Shown piece after piece: positions 35,694 to 46,034 of a DNA stretch of 64,000 nt. The DNA lies in assembly GCF_002312805.1 (NCBI RefSeq), contig NZ_NMUA01000009.1, forward strand, positions 1-64,000, written 5' to 3'. The DNA is from Sphingobium sp. D43FB. Lineage in GTDB: Bacteria; Pseudomonadota; Alphaproteobacteria; Sphingomonadales; Sphingomonadaceae. A program made the position numbers and the translations under genes. Each line of letters begins with the position of its first letter. Position 1 is the stretch's first letter. Below the pieces are notes generated by a model. It saw only the letters and a program-made list of their open reading frames with translations, ran no database searches and was not told where the DNA came from.

Positions 35694-35952
35694 CAAAAAT
35701 CTCGCGATCAGCGGGATGATCTTGCCGAGCCGGCAGTTCCAGCCCTGCGCCGCCTGCAATCGCAATCAGGTCATGAACCCAGTCGTCGCCCGTCAGATCG
35801 CGAATTTGCGCGGCATCGGGTGCCGTCGGCGCATAAGTCTGTTCGAGCAAAATTCGCAGTTCGGCTTCCAGCGAACGCCCATTTTTCGCCGCCGACAATC
35901 GAGCGCCTTCCTTAACGGCATCATCGATGTTGCGGATCGTAACGCTACCCAT
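35683..35952 (-). CDS. FitA/VapB-type antitoxin
   Basis: An 89-residue protein with an N-terminal ribbon-helix-helix DNA-binding motif (MGSVTIRNIDDAVKEGARLS, then AAKNGRSLEAELRILLEQ). It matches FitA-like antitoxins that pair with FitB PIN toxins. Such antitoxins neutralise the toxin and repress their own promoter. GGAGACGGGC precedes ATG 35952. The promoter must lie in the 57 bases between this start and carB, where it is back-to-back with whatever drives carB. Confidence 0.85.
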   Translation of the reverse strand: MGSVTIRNIDDAVKEGARLSAAKNGRSLEAELRILLEQTYAPTAPDAAQIRDLTGDDWVHDLIAIAGGAGLELPARQDHPADREIFGAD

Positions 35953-36009
35953 CGCCCGTCTCCCATGATTGCATTGCAATCAACCTATTCAATGAGAGCA
36001 CTCTAAACA

Positions 36010-39000
36010 ATGCCCAAACGCACCGACATCTCCTCCATCCTCATCATCGGCGCTGGCCCGATCATCATCGGCCAGGCGTGCGAGTTCGATTATTCGGGCA
36101 CGCAGGCGGTCAAGGCGTTGAAGGAGGAGGGCTATCGCATCATCCTCGTCAATTCCAACCCGGCGACGATCATGACCGACCCGGAATTTGCCGACGCGAC
36201 CTATGTCGAGCCGATCACGCCCGAAATCGTGGCGAAGATCATCGAGAAGGAGCGGCCGGATGCGGTGTTGCCGACGATGGGTGGGCAGACGGCGCTGAAC
36301 ACGGCGCTGGCGCTGTTCAACGACGGGACGCTGGCGAAGTACGGCGTCCAGATGATCGGCGCGGATGCAGAAGCGATCGACAAAGCGGAGGACCGGATCA
36401 AGTTCCGCGATGCGATGGACAAGATCGGGCTGGAATCGGCGCGCTCGCGGATCGCGCATACGATGGAAGAGGCGCTGGAAGGGCTGGAGTTTACAGGGCT
36501 TCCGTCGATCATTCGGCCCAGCTTCACCATGGGCGGCACGGGCGGCGGTATCGCCTATAATCGCGACGAGTTCATGACCATCGTGCGCGGCGGGCTGGAT
36601 GCGTCGCCGACGACCGAAGTGCTGATCGAGGAGTCGCTGCTCGGTTGGAAAGAATATGAGATGGAGGTCGTGCGCGACCGCAACGACAATTGCATCATCA
36701 TCTGTTCGATCGAGAATGTGGACCCGATGGGCGTCCATACCGGGGACAGCATCACCGTCGCGCCGGCGCTGACGCTGACCGACAAGGAATATCAGATCAT
36801 GCGCAACGCATCCATTGCGGTGCTGCGGGAAATCGGTGTCGAAACAGGCGGTTCCAACGTACAGTTCGCGGTCAATCCCAAGGATGGCCGCCTGGTCGTC
36901 ATCGAGATGAACCCGCGCGTGTCGCGCTCGTCCGCGCTGGCGTCGAAGGCGACCGGCTTCCCGATCGCCAAGGTCGCGGCGAAGCTTGCGGTGGGCTATA
37001 CGCTCGACGAGATCGAGAATGACATTACCGGGGCGACCCCGGCCTCGTTCGAACCCACGATCGACTATGTCGTGACCAAGATCCCGCGCTTCGCGTTCGA
37101 GAAGTTCAAGGGTGCCGAACCGCTGCTGGGCACGGCGATGAAGTCGGTCGGCGAAGTGATGGCGATCGGCCGCAACATCCATGAATCGATGCAGAAGGCG
37201 CTGCGCGGCCTGGAAACCGGGCTGTGTGGCTTCAACGATGTGGATCATCTGGCGGGCGCGCCCAAGGACGACATCGTCGCCGCCCTGGCGCAGCCGACGC
37301 CCGACCGGCTGCTGGTCGCGGCGCAGGCGTTGCGCGAAGGCCTGACCGTGGCGGAAATCCACAATATCGCCAAGTTCGATCCCTGGTTCCTGGAACGGAT
37401 CAAGGAGATCGTCGAGGCCGAAGCGCAGGTGCTGGAGAATGGCCTGCCGCGCGATGCCGATGGCATGCGGCACCTCAAGTCGATGGGCTTTTCCGACAAG
37501 CGGCTTGCCTATCTGGCGCTCAAATCCGCCAATCTGCGCGGCATGGAGCGGGGCATCGCGCGCGGGTCGGGCCTGATCCACGAAGCGGTCAAGGCGATGA
37601 CCGGCGGCGTGACCGAAGCGGAGGTGCGCAAGCTGCGCCATAAGCTCGGCGTGCGGCCGGTGTTCAAGCGGATCGACACCTGCGCGGCTGAGTTCGCGGC
37701 CAAGACGCCGTACATGTATTCGACCTATGAAGCGCCGATCTTCGGGCAGGCGGAGAATGAATCCGCCCCGACCGATCGGGAAAAGGTCGTGATTCTGGGC
37801 GGCGGGCCGAACCGGATCGGGCAGGGGATCGAGTTCGACTATTGCTGCGTCCATGCCTGTTTCGCGCTGTCGGAGGTGGGCTATGAGACGATCATGGTCA
37901 ACTGCAACCCGGAAACGGTGTCGACCGACTATGACACGTCGGACCGCCTCTATTTTGAGCCGCTGACGGCTGAGGACGTGCTGGAAATTCTGGCCATCGA
38001 AATGACCAACGGGACGCTCAAGGGCGTGATCGTGCAGTTTGGCGGGCAGACCCCGCTCAAGCTGGCACAGGCGCTGGAGGATGCGGGCATCCCGATCCTG
38101 GGCACGTCGCCCGACGCGATCGACCTGGCCGAGGATCGCGAGCGGTTCGCCGCGTTGATCGACAAGCTCAAGCTGCGCCAGCCCGCCAACGGTATCGCGC
38201 GCAGCCGGGAGGAGGCGATCGCGGTCGCCAATCGCATCGGCTATCCGGTGCTGATGCGGCCGAGCTATGTGCTGGGCGGCCGGGCGATGGAGATTGTCGA
38301 CGGGCAGGCGCAGTTGGAAGAATATATCACCACCGCCGTTCAGGTGTCGGGCGAATCGCCGGTGCTGATCGACCAATATCTGCGCGACGCGATCGAGGTC
38401 GATGTCGATGCGCTGTGCGATGGCAAGGATGTCGTGGTCGCGGGCGTGTTGCAGCATATTGAGGAGGCGGGGGTCCATTCCGGCGATAGCGCCTGCTCGC
38501 TGCCGCCTTACAGCCTGTCGGACGAGATCATTGCCGAGATTGAGCGGCAGACCGAAGTATTGGCCCATGCGCTGTCGGTGCGTGGCCTCATGAACATCCA
38601 GTTCGCGGTCAAGGATGGCATGGTCTATCTGATCGAGGTCAACCCGCGCGCCAGCCGCACGGTGCCCTTCGTCGCCAAGGCGATCGGTACGCCGATCGCC
38701 AAGATCGCCGCGCGGGTGATGGCGGGCGAGATGATCCGCGATCTGCCCAAGATCGACCGCAATGCGATCGACCATGTGGCGGTCAAGGAAGCGGTGTTCC
38801 CGTTCGGGCGCTTCCCCGGTGTCGATCCTGTCCTGTCGCCGGAAATGAAGAGTACCGGCGAAGTCATGGGAATCGATAGCAATTTCGCGACCGCCTTTGC
38901 CAAGGCGCAGATCGGCGCGGGCACGCTGCTGCCGACCAGCGGCACGGTGTTCATCTCGCTCAAGGATAGCGACAAGCCGGTGATCCTGCCCGCCGCGCGC

Positions 39001-39345
39001 AAGCTGGTCGATATGGGCTTCACGCTCATCGCGACCGGCGGCACGGCCGATTATCTGGCGGGCCATGGCATCGCGGTGGAAAAGGTCAACAAGGTGGCCG
39101 AGGGGCGTCCGCATATCGTGGACAAGATCACCGATGGCGACGTGCAGCTGATCTTCAACACGACCGAGGGCTGGCAGTCCTTGAAGGACAGCAAGGCGAT
39201 CCGCACCAGCGCGCTGCGCGGCAAGGTCGCCAGCTTCACCACGGCGGCCGCCAGCGTCGCTGCAGCCGATGCGATCGAGGCTTTGCGGGAGCATCCCCTT
39301 GAAGTGCGCTCGCTCCAGTCCTATTATCCCCTGTCGCACGCCTGA
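36010..39345 (+). CDS. carB: Carbamoyl-phosphate synthase large chain
   Basis: A 1111-residue synthetase that uses bicarbonate, ammonia from CarA and two ATP to make carbamoyl phosphate. It has the duplicated ATP-grasp layout: first half with [15 protein letters not shown], second with [20 protein letters not shown], oligomerisation region, and C-terminal MGS-like allosteric domain ([18 protein letters not shown]). GDSACSLPP and VNPRASRT are also typical. Unlike in most relatives it is separated from carA by a toxin-antitoxin pair; a decayed copy of its first codons lies upstream. Confidence 0.97.
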   Translation: MPKRTDISSILIIGAGPIIIGQACEFDYSGTQAVKALKEEGYRIILVNSNPATIMTDPEFADATYVEPITPEIVAKIIEKERPDAVLPTMGGQTALNTALALFNDGTLAKYGVQMIGADAEAIDKAEDRIKFRDAMDKIGLESARSRIAHTMEEALEGLEFTGLPSIIRPSFTMGGTGGGIAYNRDEFMTIVRGGLDASPTTEVLIEESLLGWKEYEMEVVRDRNDNCIIICSIENVDPMGVHTGDSITVAPALTLTDKEYQIMRNASIAVLREIGVETGGSNVQFAVNPKDGRLVVIEMNPRVSRSSALASKATGFPIAKVAAKLAVGYTLDEIENDITGATPASFEPTIDYVVTKIPRFAFEKFKGAEPLLGTAMKSVGEVMAIGRNIHESMQKALRGLETGLCGFNDVDHLAGAPKDDIVAALAQPTPDRLLVAAQALREGLTVAEIHNIAKFDPWFLERIKEIVEAEAQVLENGLPRDADGMRHLKSMGFSDKRLAYLALKSANLRGMERGIARGSGLIHEAVKAMTGGVTEAEVRKLRHKLGVRPVFKRIDTCAAEFAAKTPYMYSTYEAPIFGQAENESAPTDREKVVILGGGPNRIGQGIEFDYCCVHACFALSEVGYETIMVNCNPETVSTDYDTSDRLYFEPLTAEDVLEILAIEMTNGTLKGVIVQFGGQTPLKLAQALEDAGIPILGTSPDAIDLAEDRERFAALIDKLKLRQPANGIARSREEAIAVANRIGYPVLMRPSYVLGGRAMEIVDGQAQLEEYITTAVQVSGESPVLIDQYLRDAIEVDVDALCDGKDVVVAGVLQHIEEAGVHSGDSACSLPPYSLSDEIIAEIERQTEVLAHALSVRGLMNIQFAVKDGMVYLIEVNPRASRTVPFVAKAIGTPIAKIAARVMAGEMIRDLPKIDRNAIDHVAVKEAVFPFGRFPGVDPVLSPEMKSTGEVMGIDSNFATAFAKAQIGAGTLLPTSGTVFISLKDSDKPVILPAARKLVDMGFTLIATGGTADYLAGHGIAVEKVNKVAEGRPHIVDKITDGDVQLIFNTTEGWQSLKDSKAIRTSALRGKVASFTTAAASVAAADAIEALREHPLEVRSLQSYYPLSHA

Positions 39346-39371
39346 TCCCCTGCACAAGGAAGCATGCTGCG

Positions 39372-39394
39372 GGCGGCCCGCTGTTCGGGCCGCC
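39372..39394 (+). terminator. GC hairpin between carB and greA (possible terminator)
   Basis: GGCGGCCCG at 39372-39380 pairs perfectly with CGGGCCGCC at 39386-39394 around loop CTGTT. The T run that follows is weak and displaced, so it may be a partial terminator or a processing stem rather than a full stop. Confidence 0.4.
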
Positions 39395-39424
39395 AAAGGG
39401 AAGTTTTGACGAAGGATTTGCAAA

Positions 39425-39901
39425 ATGGCGACCGTTGAGAAGATGCCGATGCTGCAGATGGGCTATGAAAAGCTCAATGCGCAGCTGCGCGAACTCAAGG
39501 CCGAACGGCCCCTCATCGTGGACGCCATCGAGGAAGCGCGCGCCCATGGCGACCTGTCCGAGAATGCGGAATATCACGCCGCCAAAGAACGGCAGGGCCA
39601 GGTAGAGGCCACGATCAACGATCTGGAAGACAAGCTGTCGCGCGCGCAGATCATCGATCCTGCGACATTGTCGGGCAACAAGATCGTGTTCGGCGCGACC
39701 GTGACCTTGCTCGATGAAGACGACAAGCCGGTGAAATATCAGATCGTGGGTCAGGCCGAAGCGGATGCCAAGGCGGGCATGATCTCGTACAACAGCCCGC
39801 TGGGGCGTGCGCTGATCGGTCGCACGGTCGGCGAGGATGTCGAGGTGTCGGTGCCGTCGGGCGACAAATTCTACTCGGTCGAGAAAATCGAGTTCATCTG
39901 A
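39425..39901 (+). CDS. greA: Transcription elongation factor GreA
   Basis: A 158-residue factor that stimulates cleavage of backtracked RNA by RNA polymerase. The N-terminal coiled coil carries the tip acidic motif [20 protein letters not shown], and the C-terminal FKBP-like domain has [20 protein letters not shown]. It follows carB closely on the same strand, a common order in alphaproteobacteria, and is followed four bases later by the rhomboid gene, so these probably share transcripts. Confidence 0.96.
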   Translation: MATVEKMPMLQMGYEKLNAQLRELKAERPLIVDAIEEARAHGDLSENAEYHAAKERQGQVEATINDLEDKLSRAQIIDPATLSGNKIVFGATVTLLDEDDKPVKYQIVGQAEADAKAGMISYNSPLGRALIGRTVGEDVEVSVPSGDKFYSVEKIEFI

Positions 39902-39905
39902 TCCC

Positions 39906-40565
39906 GTGAAATTGCCCGCTGGCCCCATGACGAACGGGATCGCGGCGATCAGCTTCGCCGTGTTCCTGATCCTGTATCTCACGGGTCATATCGACAATGC
40001 CGCCGTGTTGGGCGGGTTCATCCCCGCGCGTGTGGGCGATGCCGACCTGCTGGCGGGGCTGGCGGCGGTGCCGTGGTGGCTGACGCCGCTCACCTGCACG
40101 CTCATCCATGCCGGATGGCTGCATGTCGGCTTCAATATGTTGATGCTCGTCTTTTGCGGGCGGCATGTCGAACATGTGCTGGGCAAGGGGCCAACGCTGC
40201 TGCTCTATGGCGTGGGCGCCTATGCCGCCTGCGGGGCGCAGTGGCTGATCGATCCGGGCTCGACCGGGCCGATGGTGGGCGCGAGCGGCGCCATTTCGGC
40301 TGTCGTGGCGACCTATGCCTTGCTCTATAGCCAGCAGCAGGTACGACGGATTGGGCCGTTTTCGGCCAATATCGTGCGTCTGGCCTGGCTGGCTGGCGGC
40401 TGGATCGCGCTCCAGTTGATGATCGGATTCGCCACCGCCGGAGGCATGGGCGATCTGGGACAGATTGCGGTCGCCGCGCATATTGGCGGCTTTCTTGCCG
40501 GGCTGGCTTTGACCCGCCCGCTGCTCCGCTGGCGCTTCCGCAAAAGGCCGCGCGCGGTTAATTAG
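39906..40565 (+). CDS. Rhomboid-family intramembrane serine protease
   Basis: A 219-residue multi-pass protein with about six helices. The catalytic Ser is in GASGAIS and the partner His in VAAHIGGFLAG; the L1-loop and HxGxxHxxxNM-like block LTCTLIHAGWLHVGFNMLML is present. Substrates are not predictable. GTG 39906, four bases after the greA stop, gives the family-like N-terminus MKLPAGP; ATG 39927 is an alternative. Confidence 0.88.
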   Translation: MKLPAGPMTNGIAAISFAVFLILYLTGHIDNAAVLGGFIPARVGDADLLAGLAAVPWWLTPLTCTLIHAGWLHVGFNMLMLVFCGRHVEHVLGKGPTLLLYGVGAYAACGAQWLIDPGSTGPMVGASGAISAVVATYALLYSQQQVRRIGPFSANIVRLAWLAGGWIALQLMIGFATAGGMGDLGQIAVAAHIGGFLAGLALTRPLLRWRFRKRPRAVN

Positions 40566-40575
40566 TTACTAGAAA

Positions 40576-40616
40576 ATAGCCGCTCCCCGGTTTCATCCGA
40601 GGAACGGCTATGGTCA
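40576..40616 (-). terminator. Hairpin terminator between convergent rhomboid and DUF4170 genes
   Basis: ATAGCCG (40576-40582) pairs with CGGCTAT (40605-40611), extended by CTCC/GGAA-type pairing with one mismatch. Read on the minus strand it is followed by TTTTC, so it best serves the DUF4170 gene. Confidence 0.55.
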
Positions 40617-40620
40617 GTTT

Positions 40621-40845
40621 TCAGTCCGCCTTGGGCAGTTCAGGTTCCAGCAGGCGATGCAGATGCACGATCACATAGCGCATTTCGGCGTCATCCACCG
40701 TGCGCTGCGCCGCGCCGCGCCAGGCCTTTTCGGCCGAGGCATAGTCGGGAAACACGCCGACCAGGTCGACTTTGCTGAGGTCTTGAAATTCGAGCGTCTG
40801 CGGATCGGTTACGCGACCGCCCAGCACCAGATGCATTTTGCTCAT
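40621..40845 (-). CDS. DUF4170 domain-containing protein
   Basis: A 74-residue protein with the DUF4170 pattern LVLGGRVTDPQTLEFQDL, VGVFPDYASAEKAWRGAAQ, and AEMRYVIVHLHRLLEPE. It is nearly universal in alphaproteobacteria and of unknown function, probably an RNA-polymerase- or stress-unrelated cytosolic protein; no role can be stated. It is encoded alone with its own terminator. Confidence 0.9.
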   Translation of the reverse strand: MSKMHLVLGGRVTDPQTLEFQDLSKVDLVGVFPDYASAEKAWRGAAQRTVDDAEMRYVIVHLHRLLEPELPKAD

Positions 40846-40949
40846 GGCGTTTTATTATCTCCCTTGGGTGGGCGGCGACCCTAGCAGCGCCGCACGCCCC
40901 ATCCAAGGGGGACTAAAGCCGTGTTGGCATGCTTTTCACGCTGTCGCGA

Positions 40950-41525
40950 TTAGCTTTTGGGCAACCGCGCCTTGATCGCATCGCCCAGCGCTTCGATACG
41001 GTGCGCCACAAGCGAGGTCACGTCATCGGCGAGCTTCGATGCCTTGGCCGATAGATCGGCCGAAGCGAGATTGTCGCGTGCATGCGAAGCGGCGTCGCCC
41101 GCGCTGTGCAGGGCATGGGCGGCATTGGTCTTCACCGTTTCAGCGCCCTCGGCGGCCGCCGCGCGGGCGGCGAGCGCCGCTTCGGCAACCCGCGATCCGG
41201 CGGTAACGGCAAGACCCGGCAGCGCCTTCATCATCGCGCGGCTCTTGGGGAACATCCACGCCACGACGGCACCAACGGCGATCGCACCAGCAACGGCGGC
41301 GACCGGATGGTCCTGCACGATCTGGTTGGCGCGGGTTGCGGCGCGCTGCGTCTTGTCGCGCGCGTCGCCATAGGCCATGCCCGCCTTGTCGCGGCCGGTC
41401 TGGACCAGTTCGCCAGCGCCTTCGCGCGCCTTGGCCGTGGTTTCACGGATGCGGTCGGTTGCGGTCGAGGCGGCGTCATTCGCCGCTTCACGGGCACGGT
41501 TCACTTGGGCACGAATGTCAGCCAT
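40950..41525 (-). CDS. Ala-rich membrane-anchored stress-type protein (YqjD/DUF883-like)
   Basis: A 191-residue protein with an amphipathic, coiled N-terminus (ADIRAQVNRAREAANDAAST) and a central membrane segment VAAVAGAIAVGAVVAWMFPK that matches the DUF883/ElaB glycine-zipper anchor, followed by another long Ala-rich helix. GGAGAATGACC precedes ATG 41525 (MTM alternative at 41531). Fourth gene of a unit resembling E. coli yqjD-yqjE-yqjK; role unknown, perhaps inner-membrane/ribosome anchoring under stress. Confidence 0.7.
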   Translation of the reverse strand: MADIRAQVNRAREAANDAASTATDRIRETTAKAREGAGELVQTGRDKAGMAYGDARDKTQRAATRANQIVQDHPVAAVAGAIAVGAVVAWMFPKSRAMMKALPGLAVTAGSRVAEAALAARAAAAEGAETVKTNAAHALHSAGDAASHARDNLASADLSAKASKLADDVTSLVAHRIEALGDAIKARLPKS

Positions 41526-41853
41526 GGTCATTCTCCGGCATATCTGTTGAGGTGTTCCTGAAACGAACGTATAAGCGTTGGAAAAGTGCCGTGATCGGCC
41601 GCCGCGCCAGAAAAAGCGCGAACGCGGCAGCGGCTGCACCGACGGCAACGGGGCGTTGCTGCGCCTTGGCTGCGCCCAGGGCGACTGCGCCCGATACCGC
41701 GCCTGAAACGCCGTCGATCGCCTTATCCTTGGCGTCCTGAATCAAAAGGGCAGGCGCGATCCGCGCCTTCGCTTGCGCGGCACTAATCTTCATCTGCGCG
41801 CGGGCCAGGTCGGCGCGGGCGCAGGCCTCTCGAAAGGCGAGTTCCTGCGTCAT
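41518..41853 (-). CDS. YqjK-like small membrane protein
   Basis: A 111-residue protein with a helical N-terminus and one hydrophobic segment (RPVAVGAAAAAFALFLARRP) near the end. It lies between the YqjE-like gene (four-base overlap at ATG 41853) and the next DUF883-like gene (8-base overlap), the same order as yqjE-yqjK in E. coli. Sequence similarity to YqjK is limited to general features, so the name is an inference from context. Confidence 0.6.
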   Translation of the reverse strand: MTQELAFREACARADLARAQMKISAAQAKARIAPALLIQDAKDKAIDGVSGAVSGAVALGAAKAQQRPVAVGAAAAAFALFLARRPITALFQRLYVRFRNTSTDMPENDHG

Positions 41854-42254
41854 GGCGTGATCGCCTTCTTCATGCGGGTGATGCAGCCCTTGGCCATTAG
41901 CAGCAGCAGGATCGTGACCAGCAGCCCGCCGCCGGTTACGATCAGCGTCGCCCACAAAGGGTCGAGATGGCGGGACAAGGCCACGACAAGACCGACCAGC
42001 AACGCGACGATGCTGGCAAAGGCCAACATGAGCGCGACTAGTCCCAGCACCGCGGCATTGCGAACGCCGACGCCGACGATGCTGAGCCGCAGCTTTTGCT
42101 TGTCCGCTTCGGCCGAGACATAGGCCCGGCCATCGGCGTACAGGCGGGCGAAGGCGTCACGCACGCTTTCGGTGCGTGCGCCCTCTTCCGGACCGCCTGG
42201 CTCCAATCCTTCGGCGTGCGGCGTAACCGCCGTTTCCGTTGGCTCTTGTGTCAA
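41850..42254 (-). CDS. YqjE / phage-holin-3_6 family membrane protein
   Basis: A 134-residue protein with a charged N-terminus and two long hydrophobic helices (VLGLVALMLAFASIVALLVG and ATLIVTGGGLLVTILLLLMA), as in the Phage_holin_3_6/YqjE family. Despite the family name it is not evidence for a prophage, as no phage genes are near. TTG 42254 follows GGAGGATCTA and is the probable start (MTQEPTET). Middle gene of the yqj-like operon. Confidence 0.75.
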   Translation of the reverse strand: MTQEPTETAVTPHAEGLEPGGPEEGARTESVRDAFARLYADGRAYVSAEADKQKLRLSIVGVGVRNAAVLGLVALMLAFASIVALLVGLVVALSRHLDPLWATLIVTGGGLLVTILLLLMAKGCITRMKKAITP

Positions 42255-42319
42255 TAGATCCTCCGCCCCGAAACCGGAGCCTTTCGTTTCAGTGACGGGA
42301 AAGCCGGAAAGGCAAACCC

Positions 42320-42919
42320 TCAGGCCTTGTCGTCCGACCCTTTGGCAAGGCGCATCAACACGAAGCCGACGACGGCGGCCGCGCCGATCGCGACAGCCGG
42401 GCTTTTGCGCACGAAATCGCGCGCCTCGGCCATCAACTGATCGACATCCTTGTTGTCGAGGCTGTCCGCGGCACCGGCAACCTGTTCGGCGGCCTGACGG
42501 GCATAGTCGCCATATTGCGGGCCGAGCTTGGCATCGACGGTAGCGGCCGTGTCGGCGATCAGCTTGGACAGGCTCTGCATGGCCGTGCCGGTCTTGTCCT
42601 TGGCGACGCCTGCGGCGGACTTGGCGGTCTTGCCAGCCTGTTCCTTGATCGGGTCGATATGGGCTTTCCAATCAACCGCGTTCAACTTCTCGGCCGCAGC
42701 CTTGGCTGCCTTTTCGGCTTGCTCCTTGATCGGCTTGATCTGTGCGCTCAGGCCCTTTGCGGTGCTTTTCACGTCAGCAGCCGTTTCCGATGCGGCCTCG
42801 GTTGCTGCCGTCTTGAGCGGCTCGGCCTTCACGGCGACGGCGCTGGCGGCGGTATCCAGGGTCTTGGCCTTGGGGGGGCGTCCGCGCTTGGCGGCCGGCG
42901 TTACCGGGGTATCAACCAT
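42320..42919 (-). CDS. ElaB/YqjD-like membrane-anchored protein with AT-hook-like N-terminus
   Basis: A 199-residue protein. The start contains KRGRPPKAK, an AT-hook-like basic motif, followed by a long Ala/Lys-rich amphipathic region (repeated IKPIKEQAEKAAKAA / IDPIKEQAGKTAKSA) and a C-terminal anchor KSPAVAIGAAAVVGFVLMRL that matches the YqjD/ElaB tail. ATG 42919 has GAGGACG upstream. It heads the yqjD-E-K-like operon; YqjD of E. coli binds ribosomes in stationary phase, an inference here. Confidence 0.75.
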   Translation of the reverse strand: MVDTPVTPAAKRGRPPKAKTLDTAASAVAVKAEPLKTAATEAASETAADVKSTAKGLSAQIKPIKEQAEKAAKAAAEKLNAVDWKAHIDPIKEQAGKTAKSAAGVAKDKTGTAMQSLSKLIADTAATVDAKLGPQYGDYARQAAEQVAGAADSLDNKDVDQLMAEARDFVRKSPAVAIGAAAVVGFVLMRLAKGSDDKA

Positions 42920-43074
42920 CGTCCTCAATCTCCCTCTTGATGCAGCATGGTGCGCCGCGCGAGGCGGCAGGTGGTTATATTCCAAATGCTCCGCAGCGGC
43001 ATGCAGTTCCGTTGCCGTCACATTTTCGACCATCGGCATTTTTCCGATGCGTGCAAGCCCTGCATTGCCAATAG

Positions 43075-44436
<1,362 letters not shown>

Positions 44437-44449
44437 TCGGCTTTCCTTC

Positions 44450-44495
44450 GGTTGGCCGCAAGTTCGACAAAATTCGCTTGCGGCCGACCTTTTCT
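44450..44495 (+). terminator. Rho-independent terminator after eno
   Basis: GGTTGGCCGCAAG (44450-44462) pairs with CTTGCGGCCGACC (44477-44489), with one wobble, followed by TTTTCTT. It separates eno from ftsB. Confidence 0.85.
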
Positions 44496-44512
44496 TGTGA
44501 TTCTTGTGGGCG

Positions 44513-44824
44513 ATGGCGCACATCGCGAAGCTACGTCTCCTTTTATTCTCGGCCCTTGGCCCTGCGATCGCGCTGCTTCTGCTGCTGTCCTTCGCGGGCT
44601 ATGTCGTCGTGGGATCGAACGGCATCCTCGCCTGGGGCGATTATTCGCGGCAGCTCGGCGCGGCCAAGGCCGAACTTAAGCGCGTGCAGCAAGCGCGCGC
44701 CGACTTGCGCAACCGGGTCGACCTGCTCAACCCGCGCCGCGTCGATCCCGATCTGTCGGACGAACTGATCCGCCGCCAGCTTGGTGTTATCCACCATGAT
44801 GAAGTGATCGTGCCGCTCAACTGA
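44513..44824 (+). CDS. ftsB: Cell division protein FtsB-like (septum formation initiator family)
   Basis: A 103-residue single-pass membrane protein: short cytoplasmic start, one membrane helix (LFSALGPAIALLLLLSFAGY), then a coiled coil (GAAKAELKRVQQARADLRNR) and a conserved DELIRRQLGVIHHDEVIV end. FtsB bridges the FtsQ/FtsL complex in the divisome. Placement right after eno is standard in proteobacteria. The start is ATG 44513. Confidence 0.88.
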   Translation: MAHIAKLRLLLFSALGPAIALLLLLSFAGYVVVGSNGILAWGDYSRQLGAAKAELKRVQQARADLRNRVDLLNPRRVDPDLSDELIRRQLGVIHHDEVIVPLN

Positions 44825-44960
44825 GCCTTCGCCACGACCAATATTAGCCCAAGATGATAGCTTTGGCCCGGATTCCGTCGGGTCCGCCGTTGCAATATAT
44901 GCAACTCTGCCGCTATATCGGGCTTCCTTCCATCCTACCCCACGCAAGAGGATAAGAGCC

Positions 44961-46034
44961 TTGGCGAAACCAACGACGCCGCGCCCGACCCGCGCAGAGG
45001 CCGAGGCGAAAAGCCCGGTCGGCGCGGACCATAACCGGCCTCGCCCCGACACTCCGACCGATTACAAGGCCAGCAAGGAAGAATTGCTGGAATTCTACCG
45101 GCAGATGGTCCTCATCCGCCGCTTCGAAGAGAAAGCGGGCCAGCTATATGGCCTCGGCCTCATCGGCGGCTTCTGTCACCTCTATATCGGCCAGGAAGCG
45201 GTTGCGGTCGGCATCCAGTCGGCACTCGTGCCCGGCAAGGACAGCGTTATCACCGGCTATCGCGACCATGGCCACATGTTGGCCTATGGCATCGATCCCA
45301 ACGTCATCATGGCCGAACTGACCGGTCGCGGCGCGGGCATTTCGCGCGGCAAGGGCGGTTCGATGCATATGTTCAGCGTCGAACATAAATTTTTCGGCGG
45401 TCATGGCATCGTCGGCGCACAGGTGTCGCTCGGCGCGGGCCTGGGCTTTGCGCACAAATATAATGGCGATGGCGGCGTGTGCGTCGCCTATTTCGGGGAT
45501 GGCGCGGCCAACCAGGGCCAAGTCTATGAATCCTTCAACATGGCCGAACTGTGGAAGCTGCCGATCATTTTCGTTATCGAGAATAATCAATACGCCATGG
45601 GCACCAGCGTCAACCGTTCTTCGGCCGAAGACCAGCTCTATCGCCGGGGCGAAAGTTTCCGCATCCCCGGCATCCAGGTCAACGGCATGGACGTGCTGGC
45701 CGTGCGCGGCGCGACCGAGGAAGCGTTGAAGTGGGTGCAGGGCGGCAATGGCCCGATCCTGCTGGAAATGAAAACCTACCGCTATCGCGGCCACTCCATG
45801 TCCGATCCGGCCAAATATCGGTCGCGCGAGGAAGTGCAGGCGATGCGCGACAAGTCCGACCCGATTGAGGGCGCCAAGGTCTATCTCGCCGAACATGGCG
45901 TGGGCGAGGACGAACTCAAGAAAATCGACCAGGACATCCGCAAGATCGTCAGCGAAGCGGCCGATTTCGCCGAATCTTCGCCTGAGCCGGACATGGCCGA
46001 ACTCTATACCGACGTGCTGGTGGAGCAATATTAA
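44961..46034 (+). CDS. pdhA: Pyruvate dehydrogenase E1 component subunit alpha
   Basis: A 357-residue ThDP-dependent E1 alpha chain. The ThDP-binding [17 protein letters not shown] is followed by [15 protein letters not shown] and the phosphorylation-loop-like [16 protein letters not shown]. The N-terminus is a disordered Pro/Ala-rich extension usual in sphingomonads. TTG 44961 follows AGAGGATAAGAGCC and is the probable start; no ATG is suitable. The stop overlaps the pdhB ATG by one base. Confidence 0.95.
   Translation: MAKPTTPRPTRAEAEAKSPVGADHNRPRPDTPTDYKASKEELLEFYRQMVLIRRFEEKAGQLYGLGLIGGFCHLYIGQEAVAVGIQSALVPGKDSVITGYRDHGHMLAYGIDPNVIMAELTGRGAGISRGKGGSMHMFSVEHKFFGGHGIVGAQVSLGAGLGFAHKYNGDGGVCVAYFGDGAANQGQVYESFNMAELWKLPIIFVIENNQYAMGTSVNRSSAEDQLYRRGESFRIPGIQVNGMDVLAVRGATEEALKWVQGGNGPILLEMKTYRYRGHSMSDPAKYRSREEVQAMRDKSDPIEGAKVYLAEHGVGEDELKKIDQDIRKIVSEAADFAESSPEPDMAELYTDVLVEQY

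Noticed and set aside
35989..39423. Minus-strand frame of 1144 codons opposite carB
   Set aside because: Arg/His/Asp-rich shadow of carB without motifs or ribosome-binding site; carB matches its family over the full length.
41850..42254. Prophage because of a holin-family hit
   Set aside because: No phage structural, integrase or lysis genes nearby; the gene sits in a yqjD-E-K-like operon.
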